From contig CP136064.1 in NCBI GenBank assembly GCA_032622095.1, forward strand, positions 48,988,073 through 49,052,072: DNA of 64,000 nucleotides. The letters are read 5' to 3'. The translations under genes were made by a program, and so were the position numbers. This DNA comes from Siphonodentalium dalli. Taxonomy: Eukaryota > Mollusca > Scaphopoda > Gadilida > Siphonodentaliidae. How positions within the stretch are numbered: the first letter of the stretch is position 1; each line of letters starts with the position of its first letter. Shown here piece by piece: positions 11,410 through 24,300 of this stretch. Under the pieces are notes generated by a model. It saw only the letters and a program-made list of their open reading frames with translations, searched no databases and was not told the origin of the DNA.

Positions 11410-12625
11410 GATTTTTAGCTTGACTTTACAAAGTCAAGACGGTTTGTGTCCGTCCGTGTGCCCATCAACAATTTCCTTTAGCACACCCTACATGCCAAAT
11501 AACCCTCCTCAAATTGTGACCAAAATTCATATATATGTTCGGGTTACATTTAGATGGGAGTCATCGATTGTTTCCGAGATTCGTTAATAAACAATGTCGC
11601 CAGCAGCCATCTTGGATTTAAAAAAAAATGAATCTATTAATTGGCACACCCTGCAGCCCGCATTTATTGGAGAAATGTTATGAAAGTTTATAGGGATCAC
11701 CTCTAGATGGGGGCTATCGAATTTGAACGATTTTCGACGAAAAACATGGCTACCGGTAGCCATCTTGGATTTTACTTGGGAGCTATCGAATTTGAACCTC
11801 TTTCGGTGAACAACATGGCCGCCGGTAGCCATTTTGGATGTTAGTCTTTGCACGACTAACTCTTTGGCACACCATGCAGACCACATCCCTTATCCGATCA
11901 TCACCAAACTTCGCGCATCTTCCCGGTGACCTCTATAGATGGGAGCCATGCAATTTTTCAAATATTTTATGAAAAACATGGCTGACAGCGGACTTCTTGG
12001 ATTGTACTCTTTACATGGCTAAATCCAACGACAACCCCCGCAGGCCACATCATCCAACATTCAATCGTTCCCAAACTTCATATGGATCTTCGTGGTGACC
12101 TCCAGATGGGAGCCATCAATTTTATTCAAAAATTCGTTAAAAACTATGGCCGCCAGCAGCCATCTCGGATTTTAATCTTTGCATGACTAAATAATTCGGC
12201 ACATCCTACACCCCATATCCAAACTTTACACATATCGTCGGGGTGACCTCTGGATGGGAGCCATCGATTTGTTCCCATATTCGTTAAAAAACATGACCTC
12301 TTGTGGCCATCTTGGGTTCACATTTGAATTATCGGCATGTCGTGCAGTGCAGCCCACATATATTGGAGAAATATTTTGAAAATGTACAGGCATGTTCAGG
12401 ATAACTTCTAGATGGGCCTATCGAATTTGAACGATTTTCGATAAAACAAAAAAGGAACATGCCTTCCGGCAGCCATCTTGAATTTTACTCTGCATCACTA
12501 AATACTTCAGCACACCCAACAGCCAGCATTTTTCACCCAATTGATCTCATACTTCATATGGCTATTCGTGTTGAGCTCTGCTATTGCTTAAATATTTTAA
12601 CTTTCCGCATTCCTTATCGCGCCAT
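11410..12625. repeat. Array of about 150-bp AGCCATCTTGGATTTTA units
   Basis: Seven diverged copies built on ACATGGCCGCCGGTAGCCAT, CTTTGCATGACTAA, GGCACACCCTGCAG and GGTGACCTCTAGATGGGAGC. It opens with GACTTTACAAAGTC and CGTCCGTGTG. A lone unit lies at 19131-19265. Confidence 0.75.
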
Positions 12626-13139
12626 TGGCTGTAATGTAATGTAATCACCTCGCCGAGTTTATCTACATTGTCATTGTCACTTTCGTTCAATGATTTCCGG
12701 ACTGAGTAGTATTATGCTCTTAAATTCTTATAAAATGTACATACTTTCCAAGGAGTGTTAAGATAGGTCAATAAATACTTGAAATAAAGATCTATAATCT
12801 TCCAAAAATTGCGGTGTCGGTCCGTTTTTTCGTCTGTCTGCATATACCCTTCGAATGTTTGTTGTCCAGGTGATAACATCAATACAAATAATTGACATAA
12901 TATTATTAAACTTGTCCGGAACATGAAGACCATAATACCAAATTGGCATATTCTCTTCGTGTGAGAAAGTTCCGGCCAGGTTCGAATTTGCTGTCTTCGT
13001 GTCGGATGATTTTTAAATTTAGCATCTAGATTGGATTAATCACATGAACATTTAGGTCAAATTCAGAGTCGATTATTTTGATTGATCATTTTAGTTCTTG
13101 TTATTTGATTACTTTCAGATATGGCATGCACAAGAACAT
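12626..13139. other. Gene-free AT-rich stretch
   Basis: No open frame with family character, no RNA gene and no clear repeat other than scattered fragments (GGTTCGAATTTG-type) seen. Confidence 0.5.
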
Positions 13140-13169
13140 ACAACAAACAACGCTACGATGAAAATAGGA

Positions 13170-14035
13170 CACCTTTAAAAAATTCAAAACCTGGTAAAAA
13201 TGCCTCCAAGTGAAAACATCAAAAGCTCCCACGAATGGGTCCATAATGATAGGTTCCATAGCATTACTTTTTTCTTCTTCTTTTTATAAAAAACGTACAA
13301 ATAGTCTCACACTGATAGCTATTTAATGGTGTCAATCTGATAGGCCATATTTCACTATTTGACATTCGGCCGTTGGCACGCCTGTTGATGCAGTGGGCAA
13401 CAATACCTCTCAAGAGCAGACGGTTTGTTACAATCGTCTCATTAAATCACAACAATAGACGAATTACACAAGTCGGGCTTCTCAATAACATCGTCCCGGT
13501 CGTTAGATATGCGACGGTGCCACAAAAACTCATGTTAGCTTGAATATTACAACTGAGCCACATGGGGCTCCCGAATAAAAATTGAAAATTAATTACAATT
13601 AATATAATTTTTAACACTGGCACCGGGAAAACATCGCAAGAACATCCAAAATAATACGTGAGCTTTTAGGCCCAAAATTCAAAACATGGCAAAATTGCCT
13701 CGGCATCTGAACACAAACCTCCCACGAATGGGCTCATATTATTGATGTATTCCATAGCATTATTTTCTCGTATAGAAAACCTACATATAGTCGAATACTG
13801 ATAGTTGTCTCAGCTCATGGTATTTAATCGGATGGGCCATATATAACTATTTGACATTCGACCGTTGGCACGCCTTTTGATGCAGTGGGCAACACTTTCT
13901 CTCTCGAGATCAGACGGTTTATTACAATCGTCTCATTAAATCACAACAATAGACGAATTACAGAAGTCAGGCTTCTCAATAATGTGCCATCGTCTCGGTC
14001 GTTAGATACGCGACTGTGCCATCAAAAGCCTCGGC
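13170..14035. repeat. Tandem duplication, about 495-bp offset
   Basis: Two diverged copies (13175-13540 and 13670-14035) share CTCCCACGAATGGG, TATTTGACATTCG, CCGTTGGCACGCC, TTGATGCAGTGGGCAACA and AATAGACGAATTACA. Confidence 0.8.
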
Positions 14036-16069
14036 GAACAAGCAGAGTTGACAACAATAATGTTTATTGTAAAATTGAAATAAAACTGTTGACTCCCGCT
14101 GCGAAAATTTCGATGTTACGGTATCAGATTACCTCCCCCTGAGACGACACAAGACGTCGCCCCGTAGCGTTATACGTTGAGGATACTAGTCAGCGTGCGT
14201 GGAAGCTCATCAGTCATCCAAAAACACAACACGATTCGTCCCGCGCTGTCAATTCTCATCACATATGCAGTTTTACTTTTGTGTTGTGATCTTGTTCCAG
14301 TATTGTTAGGGATGTTAGGTTATCTTCGGAATGATTGGCTGAATCAGATCAACGCATAACGAGATTGACTTTCAATTAACGTCGATTTAATATATACAAT
14401 AGAATTAGTTGTCGGTATTACCAACACCCACTTGTAATTTAGTCCCTCCCATCCACAGGTAACTCACCAAATACGTATGATAAGCTGCATACGAAATTTA
14501 GATTCATATTCTTGAAATTTGAATTGTTTGTGGTATATTGCCTTTTACAGCTGACATACTATACGGCTTAAATCGTGAGGTCTTTCAGAGATGATTCCTT
14601 CGTCGCACATCAGGTGAGAACAAAATTCGTAGCAAAGCGCCCACCTTCTCTTCTATCTCTCCGTCTTTCTCTCGCTCTATAAATATCTCTGTACTTCTCT
14701 CTTATCTCAGTGTATCCTTCTCTCTCGCGCTGTAATTCTCATTCGTTCTATTTCGTACCTTTCTAACATTCTACATGACGATTATGTCTGACAAGTGTGC
14801 CAAAACATATATTTAATTGGAAAATCACAAAATGTACTGTTCTCACAAATCACAATATGTTCTGCTCCTGGAAAGCAATCGTGTTTTATTCAAGAATTTC
14901 GACACAAATTCACAAAACCGCTATACGTCGAAATACATCTCAAAATCCAGTTGCCTTCTGTCGAAAGCCGGTTTATTTAATTTATTTTCGTAAAATACAC
15001 ATACAAAAGATATATATAATCATTCCGCATATAAATATTAACAGATTACATTGGATTGAACTTTCTGATAGCCTCGTATTTTGTGGTAAGGAATCGAACA
15101 AGTATTGATTTCTTATATTTTGCCTCGACTTATCAAATTTTATATTAAATATCGGGGACATTGAAAGAGTTCGGAGCCCTGAATACTTTTTAACAAGGCC
15201 GACTAGTTGAGAAAGTAAACGCACTTAAATAAAACTACGGTATGTCTTCTGCTACTCAAATGTAATGCACCACATATATAGCCACTTTCTATGCCAAAAA
15301 TATAAAATTTATGACATTCTTAACCAGAATATATGAAGCTATTCAATGTTTAATTTATTATGAGACGAAAAGGGGGGTTGCAACAGGCACATTTTCACCT
15401 ACTATATATCGTGATTGCACTAATGTCCTATTTTTATGCGATATTTCGTTTGCTTATTTTTAGTTAGCTAATGACTTAAATTGTCAGTTTAAACTTTAAA
15501 GATTTATTCATGGTTCCAGGCCATTTTGTTTTTAAGTCATGCTTTTTGTGCATATACTAGTGTACAATATAACACATTGTGGAACAAGTGCCATATGAAA
15601 GACACTATCTGACTTGGTATTCACTTTTTCTATCCATATTTTTAAAATATAGTTTCGTTTTAGACTGACATTTAAACCAATAATTATGCTGTAAAGTTTT
15701 CAAAAGTACTTTCTTTTATTTGTAAGTCTAGTTTATATGTAACATTTGATTTACAACATTATTTTCAGTGAACCAAGCGTGGTGTTAAATTGGATTTTTT
15801 TTTTATGTGGTAATTGGAGGTCTTGAACCACAAATACATCTTTGAATATTCTCGATCGGATTTTACACCATGACTAGAATGTGTGTTCGTTTTTTTATAT
15901 CCGAATATAACAAGAATGAACCTATCGTCATTTATGTGAGGTTTTAATGATCATATATCTGCTGTTAACAATAAGATTTAACGTGTTTTAACTATGTCGA
16001 TGGCCCGGAAAGAAAATGTTCACACGACAAAGAGCGTTTTGCTTTAGATGTAAACAAAATCTTCAGATA
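14036..16069. other. Gene-free region
   Basis: AT-rich. A pyrimidine-rich stretch (TCTCTC/CTTCTC type) lies at 14640-14760. No protein-coding frame with recognisable character was found. Confidence 0.5.
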
Positions 16070-16571
16070 TTAAAGGCACGTGCGGCCTTCATTTTCGAAA
16101 ATATTCATATTTGTTCCAAACACCGTAAACAGAAAAACATTAAAACGCATACAGTTCCGTTCATATATACCATGACCATCGCGTAAACAGCATGTTATCA
16201 CAAAGACCTACTATATTTTACCTAAGCAAGAGCCTGGTTGTGTTACATAATACAGCACAATCTTACTGGCTAATCACACACAAATGGCATAAACGCTCTT
16301 TATTAGTTCCATATCAGGTATTCACCCACAAAGAACGCTCTTTATGTTTACCATCATAATATAAACAAACACCAGAAAAGTAACTTTTTATGCGTTTGTT
16401 TACATAACAATGGTCAAACAAATGACCATAACATACTGTTTATGCGATATTTCTTATTTGTATACGGACAAAGTCTATCTACATTTTGATGTTCTTTCTG
16501 TTTGTGGCGGTTTTTGACGGGTGGAGATATTTTCACAGGACATCCACCGCCAAGGCCAACCGTGTCTTTAA
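16070..16571 (+). mobile_element. MITE-1, full copy
   Basis: About 502 bp from TTAAAGGCACGTGCGGCC to GGCCAACCGTGTCTTTAA. It includes the paired motifs ATAAACGCTCTTTATT and AAAGAACGCTCTTTATG. Confidence 0.88.
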
Positions 16572-16581
16572 AGCGCGTTCT

Positions 16582-16697
16582 TAATTATATATACAGCTTT
16601 TAACTACTCTTAATTATATATACAGCTTTTAACTACTCTTAATTATATATACAGCTTTTAACTACTCTTAATTATATATACAGCTTTTAACTACTCT
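16582..16697. repeat. 29-bp tandem repeat, four copies
   Basis: Unit TTAATTATATATACAGCTTT + TAACTACTC, virtually identical copies, next to the right end of MITE-1. Confidence 0.92.
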
Positions 16698-17680
16698 CAT
16701 CGATCTTAATATTTGTTGGATTCTTTTGGGAAACTTCGCAATATTTGTGAGTTAATTGAAAATAGGTTTACAAAAGTTTGCTTACTGTCAAATAGAATGG
16801 AGGGTCGTTAACAATGAATATTTCTAAAATAATTAATAGCTATATGTCCAAAATCCATATAGGACGGCTCTTTCAAATGGTAAATAAGTAAATTGTTCTG
16901 TGTACTCTTGTTAGAATATTTCTATTTTGGGTATTGAAAATAAAACTACGAATTGCTAAAAATAATCGAATTTCTTGGACTAAAATCTGAGCTTCGACGC
17001 GGTTGATAAATGATGTAATTGCATGGGATTTATAACACTGAACACATATATATTTCATTAATAAAATTAAATTGAACCTATACGCAATTTATGACTTTTT
17101 ATGAACGAAATTTTAAAATCGGCCGAATGAATGATTGAAAATATGCTTATGCCTTAACTTTTGTTCCAATATTTATATAATGTATATATTTGGTGGGGCA
17201 CCCATATCTTACAGAATGTTCGGACTGTATTTTCCATAGGCAGACTTATTCAAGATGGACATTGGAAAGATCGGGCCCCGATTTTAATTCGTCATGGACA
17301 ACAAATAGCGTTCCTTTGTATTCTATTCCTGATTTGGTTAAAAATAAAGAGCATTTGTCGCACTTCTGTGTTAAAACTGAAAACCGCTAGAAATTGTGTG
17401 TCTGTATGTAGATCGATATTTTCTGTATTTATCGACCCACCTTACTCCTCCATTCAAACTACGTAATCATAAGTTAAATTCAAAGTGTTATGTGTATCTG
17501 TTTAAATATGCAAGAAGGAATTTATTGCAAAGCCACCGTACAATGTGGAAGAATCAAAACAAATATACACTATACCAAAAAACTGAGAAGCAGAATGGAT
17601 GCATGTCCTAATACATCTTACCATCAAATTAGCTAAACCAAATCCATAGCAAATTGTCCTGTTACTATTCGAATAAAACA
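16698..17680. other. Gene-free AT-rich stretch
   Basis: Short overlapping open frames only, none with recognisable protein features. Confidence 0.5.
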
Positions 17681-17960
17681 TTAACCCGTCCATGACTTCT
17701 GGAAATTTGGCGAAAACCATGTGCCAATGCAATTTCTTATATATGCGAGGCTCCCTTATGCGAGGCTAGGGAGCCTCGCATATATAAGAGAATACACTGG
17801 CCCAATACTATTTACCTTGACCTTGTAAGCCAGTGCATTCTCTTATATATGCGAGGCTCCCTGTGGATAAATCGAATAAACATATAAGATAATTCCACTG
17901 GCACATGATAATGCTGCACCAGCACAGCTCCCGCCATGAACCCCAAATGAAAGGGGTAAA
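17681..17960. mobile_element. MITE-3 (TTAACCCTTTCATGAC family) with hairpin core
   Basis: Starts TTAACCCGTCCATGACTTCT, ends CAGCTCCCGCCATGAA and AAGGGGTAAA. The first hairpin (17722-17800) is complete but with a different loop; the second (17830-17905) is decayed. Same core as MITE-2. Confidence 0.75.
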
Positions 17961-20280
17961 CGGGCATGACATTCGAACCCCCAAGCTATGTCAACGTAAT
18001 TTAGAAGGAGGGATCAGATAGATAAATATACTAAGCCTCCACTTTACCGGCGTTATATACACTGAATCAACTTGCCAAAGCCAATAGAATTTTCCAGCAG
18101 CTTTAAATTTTCGCACAGAAGTAAACCCTCGTTATGTTGTTTACCATATAGTAATGATAAACTAACAAGGTACACTCTTCTATGTTGTACTGATGATATA
18201 TGTGTATAGTGAGAAATAAAAAAAACCTATCCTTTCAGGTCCTGTCTTGTGTTTTTGTTCCATGACGAAGAAAACTCGGGGTTTAACTTAAAAAAAATTA
18301 TATGACTTCAGTAAGTCTTTCTGTTGCGTATAAAGTCCGTCTATAAGTATATAATGCATTTATATACTTATTGTCAACTTCTGAACAGAATATGTTGTAA
18401 AAAAGCGAACATAATTTCAGACTTCAACCGCAATGTGGCTTTAATCGCAATCAACTCTTTTCAATACACAGGTACCAAGGAGACCACACACATGTCCTAA
18501 ACACTAGAGTAAGCACTAACAATAAAAATTATTCCGTGTTATGGATTTCGCGATGTGGTAACATTCGATAGCCTTTGTATCACTTATATAAAGTGTGAAC
18601 AGTTTAAAACAGCCGATGCATCTATTGACTTCAAAGGATATCAAGTCTGTATATTAGTATAATGTATAGTTCTGCCTATTTTAGTTTGCTGAACTTGAGA
18701 AAAGTGAAAAATTACTATGTCAAAAACAGCATGACCTTCAAAAATGAAGATTACGAGTCGCTATAATGGAGAAAGCATGGACGCTATAAAACTCCCGAGG
18801 GTCAAAATAAACTCGCGAGGTTTAATAACGGTGGGCGAGAAACGATTGTGGTAGTGATTATAATGGTATAATTGGTGGTCATTTGAATTTTTGGCCACTC
18901 GTAAATATGATAAAACTTTCTGCATTGAAAGTCGATGTCTGGCCACCAAAAAGATCACATCGATGGGCTCATAGTTTTGATATAATTTTCCGATATGGCA
19001 AACGAATACACGTACTACTTTGGTAGTGCGAAATCATACAAAATTCTCTCCCAAGAGCACCGAACTATACAACTTGAAGTTGCGAATATAGGCTGTCATT
19101 TTAGGGCGAAGTAAATGAGACAACCACGTGCTTTTTTGCTCAACTTGATGCTGGCAGCCATCTTGATTTTTACTCTTTGCATGACTAAATTATTCGGCGT
19201 GCCCTATATATACAGTCAACATTTTTCATCCAATTGATCCGACACTGGTGACTTCTTTCAAATTTGAGCTACAGTGTCATTGACACTTTCATTATTTAGT
19301 TTACACCTATCAATATCGAATATTTTCAGCATATAGTCGGAATTAATAGGAGATCGCTGGTGGATGAAATATAGTAGAAATTTTATGTTGTCAAATCGGA
19401 TGGGATTTCTTCATTTTCAAACTTGAAGACTGTGTGTTCCTTTAATTATCCGGAGCATGCTCTCACAGATCTATATGCCGCCCCCGGGCAGCTGATAGTG
19501 TTAAACTAGTCATCGTCGCCCATTATACCCCAATGCTATTTCACCACACCAACGCTGCGATCACAAAAATAAGGTATATTTTCCCATTTCGGGTAGGCTT
19601 TCCCCATATTGCAATCTACCCGAAATTAAACGGTTAATCTAGGCTAATTTACCCCGAAATTGGCCATAATATGGCCAAAATACCAAACTTAGAACTTAAT
19701 TTCTAAACATGCAAGCTCTTGTCCGTAAACGTTCACACAGAAACAGTCACCCATGTCGGGCCCAGCTCACCTATCTCGCGCACGACGGCCGCAGCTCACC
19801 TATCTCGCACACGGCGGGGGCGGCTGCGACAACACGGATCCTCACCGCACGCATGCGATTACTCCTATGAAATCGCAATGAAGGAAATGAGCGGAAAACG
19901 ATTTGATGTTTCGCGCCGATGGCGACTGAAACAACAGAAGCTTAATTAATCTCTGCTACAGAATATCATTGCCTTCATCGATTTCGCACAGACAAACGCT
20001 GAGAAAATTGACATAATTGGATAATGATCGCGGAATTATCGAGCTATAAATTTTCATTCGGCAATTCAGCGTCCATCAACTCAAACAGAAAGGAAATGGA
20101 GTATAATCTACACCTCGGGGTTTTAACGGCGATTCGCGCGACAAGGACAAATTATTTCACAAGCTACTGCGTCGCATCATTGCAATAAAGTCCAATGTTT
20201 CAATGTCTGAGAACAGAACCGTTGAGTTGTTTCTCTCCATTATGAATGGCGGCCACAATCTTCATTCCTTAGATTTGTCA
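17961..20280. other. Gene-free region with repeat remnants
   Basis: Includes one AGCCATCTTGATTTTTACTC unit (19131-19265) and a somewhat GC-richer patch at 19700-20260 without a convincing gene. Confidence 0.45.
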
Positions 20281-20732
20281 TATGTGACCCGCCATATCAA
20301 ATCCAGTCGTAAGTCGGGATTTTTTCACCCTGTGCAAATGCATTCTCTTATATATGCGAGTCGACCATAGGTCGCCTCGCATATATAAGAGAATGCATTG
20401 GCCTAACAATTTTTTATCATTTTTTTAAAATAAATGTTTCTTACAATTTTTAGGACATAAAATAAAAAACATCCATTACCCTGCATGGAGCCACACACAT
20501 ATATAGAAGCATATACAAGAGTGTCGTCTGCTCATGTTTGTCCGGGGCTCTGTATGGGTGAAATTATAAAATTGTTAAAGAATACAAGAAAAAATTATTA
20601 AAATTGTTAGGCCAATGCATTCTCTTATATATGCGAGGCGACCTATGGTCGACTCGCATATATAAGAGAATGCATTGGCACAGGGTAAAAAATTCCCGAC
20701 TTACGACTGGATTTGATATGGCGGGTCACATA
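20281..20732. mobile_element. MITE-4 (TATGTGACCCGCC ends) with double hairpin
   Basis: Nearly perfect 45-bp terminal inverted repeats starting TATGTGACCCGCCATATCAA and ending in the inverse. They enclose the same double hairpin as MITE-2, with a longer spacer (20407-20610) that keeps ATTATAAAATTGTTAAAGAA. Confidence 0.9.
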
Positions 20733-21149
20733 TTAATTACTCACTTTTGTCACGTTCCGGGGTTCACAATATGTCAGATAAATACAAGAAATAGTTGTCA
20801 ACAGACTATGCATAGGCATCTGAAAACATTGAATGCAGAGATGTTATCCAATCAGCCCTTATTCTAACGCATGCACCACCATTAAGAGCCTTTTTTAAAG
20901 ATTCATGCTAATACGGCAAGAAACAAGGAGCCTTTGTGACTTTGTTCCATGTCATTACAGGAAGTTAAACCATGTAATATATTTTCGTCGACTCTTTTGT
21001 CGGGTTCTTAGTACTTAGTGTATTTATTAATTTGGCATCCAGAATGCGACAACATGGATCAATTCAATTACTGTGTTATATTTAAGACACTTGGTACATG
21101 TACCTGTCACTAATATGAAAAATGCCAGCCTTCTGCACGTTTTATTTTA

Positions 21150-21372
21150 ATAATAGTAATAGTTTATTTAATCAGACAACATATGTGCAACATGAGATGA
21201 TAATTAGATAAATAACATGGCTAAACTACACTCCATATACAGAAAACAATAAAAATATAAGCATCACCCATCATCACCATCGTCATTTCCATCGTCGTCG
21301 TCGTCGTCCCTATTGGTAGTATTATCGTCAATGTCTACGTCATTATAGTCATCATCATCATCTTTATACTAT
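21150..21372. repeat. Retroposon-tail-like AT stretch and CAT/CGT microsatellites
   Basis: AATAATAGTAATAGTTTATT at 21150; CATCGTCGTCGTCGTCGTCC near 21295 and CATCATCATCATC before the acceptor of the zinc-finger exon. Confidence 0.6.
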
Positions 21373-21392
21373 TTGAAACTTTCTTCTTCCAG

Positions 21393-22338
21393 AGATAAAC
21401 TCCCAAAGTACAATGCGAAGCAGGAAACATCAAATGGGTCTCGGAAAAATATGTCCCCTGAATCGGACAGGTCACTGGCATCACCCACTACATCAGACGC
21501 CGATTTACGGCAAATACCAACAGCTTCCTCACATGCGGCAGTATCGCGTCACGCACAGTCACTCATGTCGCTCTACGGTGCCAGATTTGCGGCATATCCT
21601 GGATTTCCCATCGCTACACCTATGATGACATACCCTTTCATGTTGCCACAGCAGAACCCAGTGATACGACCGATGGCGATGACCGACAACTCTACCCCTA
21701 CCCCACAGGATCTATCCAAAATGAAATCACCCCAAGTCGTCAACAGAAACTACCTCGAATTAGCCATGCTCGTGTGTAATACGTTTCGAGGAAAACTGTT
21801 CCCTTGTTCTCATTGCCGATATGTGACAGACAGGCGTAACAACTTAAAACGTCACATTTCTACCATGCACCAGACTTGCGAGAAGACCCTGGAGTGTTGT
21901 GGGGTGTCGTTCACGACTAAATCGTCTCTCAGAGAGCATATCATGATTTTCCATCACAATGGCTATTCGTGTCCTTTCTGCGGCCGACGATTTTGCAGGA
22001 AGGCTTTACTAAAACGCCACCTAACGGTACACAGTGGACAAAAGGACTTTTCGTGTCCGCATTGTGAGTATGCAACCAGTCATAAAAGCAACTTAGAGCG
22101 TCACAAGAGGATCCACGATAGACTGTCTTGTCAGTTTATAGATAATATGGACAACGAAACCTCAGAAATGAGTAGTATTCATCGCTATGGCTCCAGAATG
22201 TGCGCAAGTACAAATCCCGCTGCAACTTATACACAGTCTGTGAACGAAGATATGGGTATAACAACACTATCTGACGATTCTGACAAGGAAATTGATGTTG
22301 GGGACATTTCGGACATTGAAGCGAACGACACAGTTTAG
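21393..22338 (+). CDS. C2H2 zinc-finger transcription factor, 3' terminal exon
   Basis: The open frame runs to TAG at 22338. A pyrimidine tract and CTTCTTCCAG ending at 21392 make a good splice acceptor, so the coding part here probably starts at 21393 and earlier exons are not identified; the first in-frame ATG is at 21451. Residue numbers count from the open-frame start at 21373. Fingers: 145-166 (C145, C148, H161, H166), a degenerate one at 175-194 with adjacent CC, 200-220 (C200, C203, H216, H220) and 228-248 (C228, C231, H244, H248), the last two joined by SGQKDF. PQDLS at 111-115 matches the PxDLS docking motif for the co-repressor CtBP. The tail is acidic (DDSDKEIDVGDISDIE). Inference: nuclear DNA-binding repressor. 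I do not recognise the orthologue. Confidence 0.85.
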
Positions 22339-22569
22339 ATAAGTCACTGAGATAACGTAGCTCTAACATTGTTCTAAATCGTTTCTTCTGAGAGCGGGAT
22401 CCTTGTTCCAAAGACATGATGACTTACATATGCTGAGTATATATATGCTGAGTCGGTAACGGCTAAAAAGACGATATTGCCATGATATAGTTACGTTCGA
22501 ACTGTGGTTCTTCCCACAAGACATGCATATTTTAGAACTGCATATTACATAAACCAAATCTAGTCAGTA

Positions 22570-22575
22570 AATAAA
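22570..22575 (+). promoter_or_regulatory. Polyadenylation signal after the zinc-finger gene
   Basis: AATAAA 232 nt after the stop, just before the 27-bp minisatellite. Confidence 0.45.
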
Positions 22576-22615
22576 ACAATTAAACACCACCATTGCTGTT
22601 TTCTGAAGAGCTGAG

Positions 22616-23172
22616 TTAATAAGGGCCATAGTTTATCCTGAGGTTATAAGGGCCATAGTTTATCCTGAGGTAATAAGGGCCATAGTTTATCCTGAGGTAA
22701 TAAGGGCCATAGTTTATCCTGAGGTAATAAGGGCCATAGTTTATCCTGAGGTAATAAGGGCCATAGTTTATCCTGATGTAATAAGGGCCATAGTTTATCC
22801 TGAGGTAATAAGGGCCATAGTTTATCCTGAGGTAATAAGGGCCATAGTTTATCCTGAGGTAATAAGGGCCATAGTTTATCCTGAGGTAATAAGGGCCATA
22901 GTTTATTCTGAGGTAATAAGGGCCATAGTTTATCCTGAGGTAATAAGGGCCATAGTTTATCCTGAGGTAATAATGGCCATAGTTTATCCTGAGGTAATAA
23001 GGGCCATAGTTTATCCTGAGGTAATAAGGGCCATAGTTTATCATGAGGTAATAAGGGCCATAGTTTATCCTGAGGTAATAAGGGCCATAGTTTATCCTGA
23101 GGTAATAAGGGCCATAGTTTATCCTGAGGTAATAAGGGCCATAGTTTAGGTAATAAGGGCCATAGTTTATCC
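22616..23172. repeat. 27-bp minisatellite, about 20 copies
   Basis: Unit ATAAGGGCCATAGTTTATCC + TGAGGTA with rare changes; the last unit is shortened. 27 bp keeps all frames open, giving a 142-codon minus frame of repeated INYGPYYLR that is not considered a gene. Confidence 0.95.
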
Positions 23173-24165
23173 TTTTGTTGCTGAATACTTATTGACGAGT
23201 AGTTCCATTAGGAAATGTTCAGACAGTAAGTTCAACAAACGGCCACTTATTAGTCAAGTTCAGCCTCACGTAAACTTGTGATGTGTGCTACCCAGTCTAG
23301 TAATAACTAGACCAAGGTTTCCTTACAGTCAACTCTCATAGCTAACACATGTTTTTCTGGTTATTAATAAACTCCTCAGAATAAGCTCCTGTTCTTGCTT
23401 CAGTGAATCAATACCAATTTTCTTCAAAACGTTCTTAATTACAATTTCGACAATTTGTATTTCGTAAGCCTGCCATTGTTTTAGCATGGCCTCGCTTTCA
23501 TCTAGCATTTCCGCCTTCGGTAATACCTATTTTAGAACTATTGGGCGGTGCTTGTATGAATAATTACTATGAGGGCAGAGTATGAATAGGTAATGGGATT
23601 TGCAAGCAGTTATTGATTGGTCGAGCAACGCATTGCCTGGTGCGAATTGGTTGGATTTATCCCGTTTGAAATATATTTTTCCATGAATGTCTCAAGACCG
23701 TAAGTTGAAAGTAATGAAAATTAGGTCTAGTTTTAATAAGGATGTGACACTCTGTGCTACCATGATATTGCTATGGCTGGAACTGTCAGATGATTTTACG
23801 GCGGCAAACCTACACGTGTATAGATATCAGCATTCGGCCAACATCTGGCGAAACTTGTAAATAATAGTCACGTGGCTAAACAAGCGGCCTCAATGTGACA
23901 GTGATACGTTTAATTGGCTTCAATCAAATTGAGATCTTTCCACGCGGGCAAATTAAATATATGCCCGCCCAGCGTTTATCGCTCAATCTGTTATCAGAGG
24001 ATTGAATTATTCCTCTTAGCTACAAATTCCGTATGCTACACGTTGGACACAAAACTTCTAAATGGTTTGACTGTGTAGGTGTAGAACAATGATAACGTGA
24101 GTCAGGTTACCCCCGTTGGCAATGGCCGCACAAGTACGTGTGGCTGAACCTGGCTATTATCTCAA
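23173..24165. other. Gene-free stretch, possible insertion in a MITE-6 copy
   Basis: The left end of a MITE-6 copy (GACGAGTAGTTCC at 23197) and its right end (TTTCCCATCAATGAATAGG at 24167) flank about 920 bp of unrelated, non-coding sequence. Confidence 0.45.
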
Positions 24166-24300
24166 CATTTCCCATCAATGAATAGGAATCCTTCTGCACT
24201 TGTATTATCTTTTCGTCTGCTCATTTTTCCTGAACGCACCTCCAAATATATATTAGGCAATTCCAATATATACCGTATAATACTATGGAAAATCCATTTA
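24166..24300 (+). mobile_element. MITE-6 right half
   Basis: ATTTCCCATCAATGAATAGG, TTCTGCACTTGTATTATC and CCAAATATATATTAGGCAAT match copies at 26466, 30390, 36230 (inverted) and 41205. The following 750 bp to 25048 hold no gene; a poly-C run lies at 24548. Confidence 0.6.

Noticed and set aside
19700-20260. GC-richer patch with a 76-codon frame as a possible gene or CpG promoter
   Set aside because: No domain, no splice context and no downstream coding exon could be tied to it.
20604-20867. Small frames containing CILLYMR and IYKRMHW
   Set aside because: These peptides are translations of the hairpin arms and recur wherever the MITE core occurs.
22616-23044. 142-codon minus frame of repeated INYGPYYLR
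   Set aside because: A 27-bp repeat without stops; no splice context, no conserved flanks, plain minisatellite.
22616-23172. CRISPR-like regular repeat
   Set aside because: Units are directly contiguous with no unique spacers, and the genome is eukaryotic.
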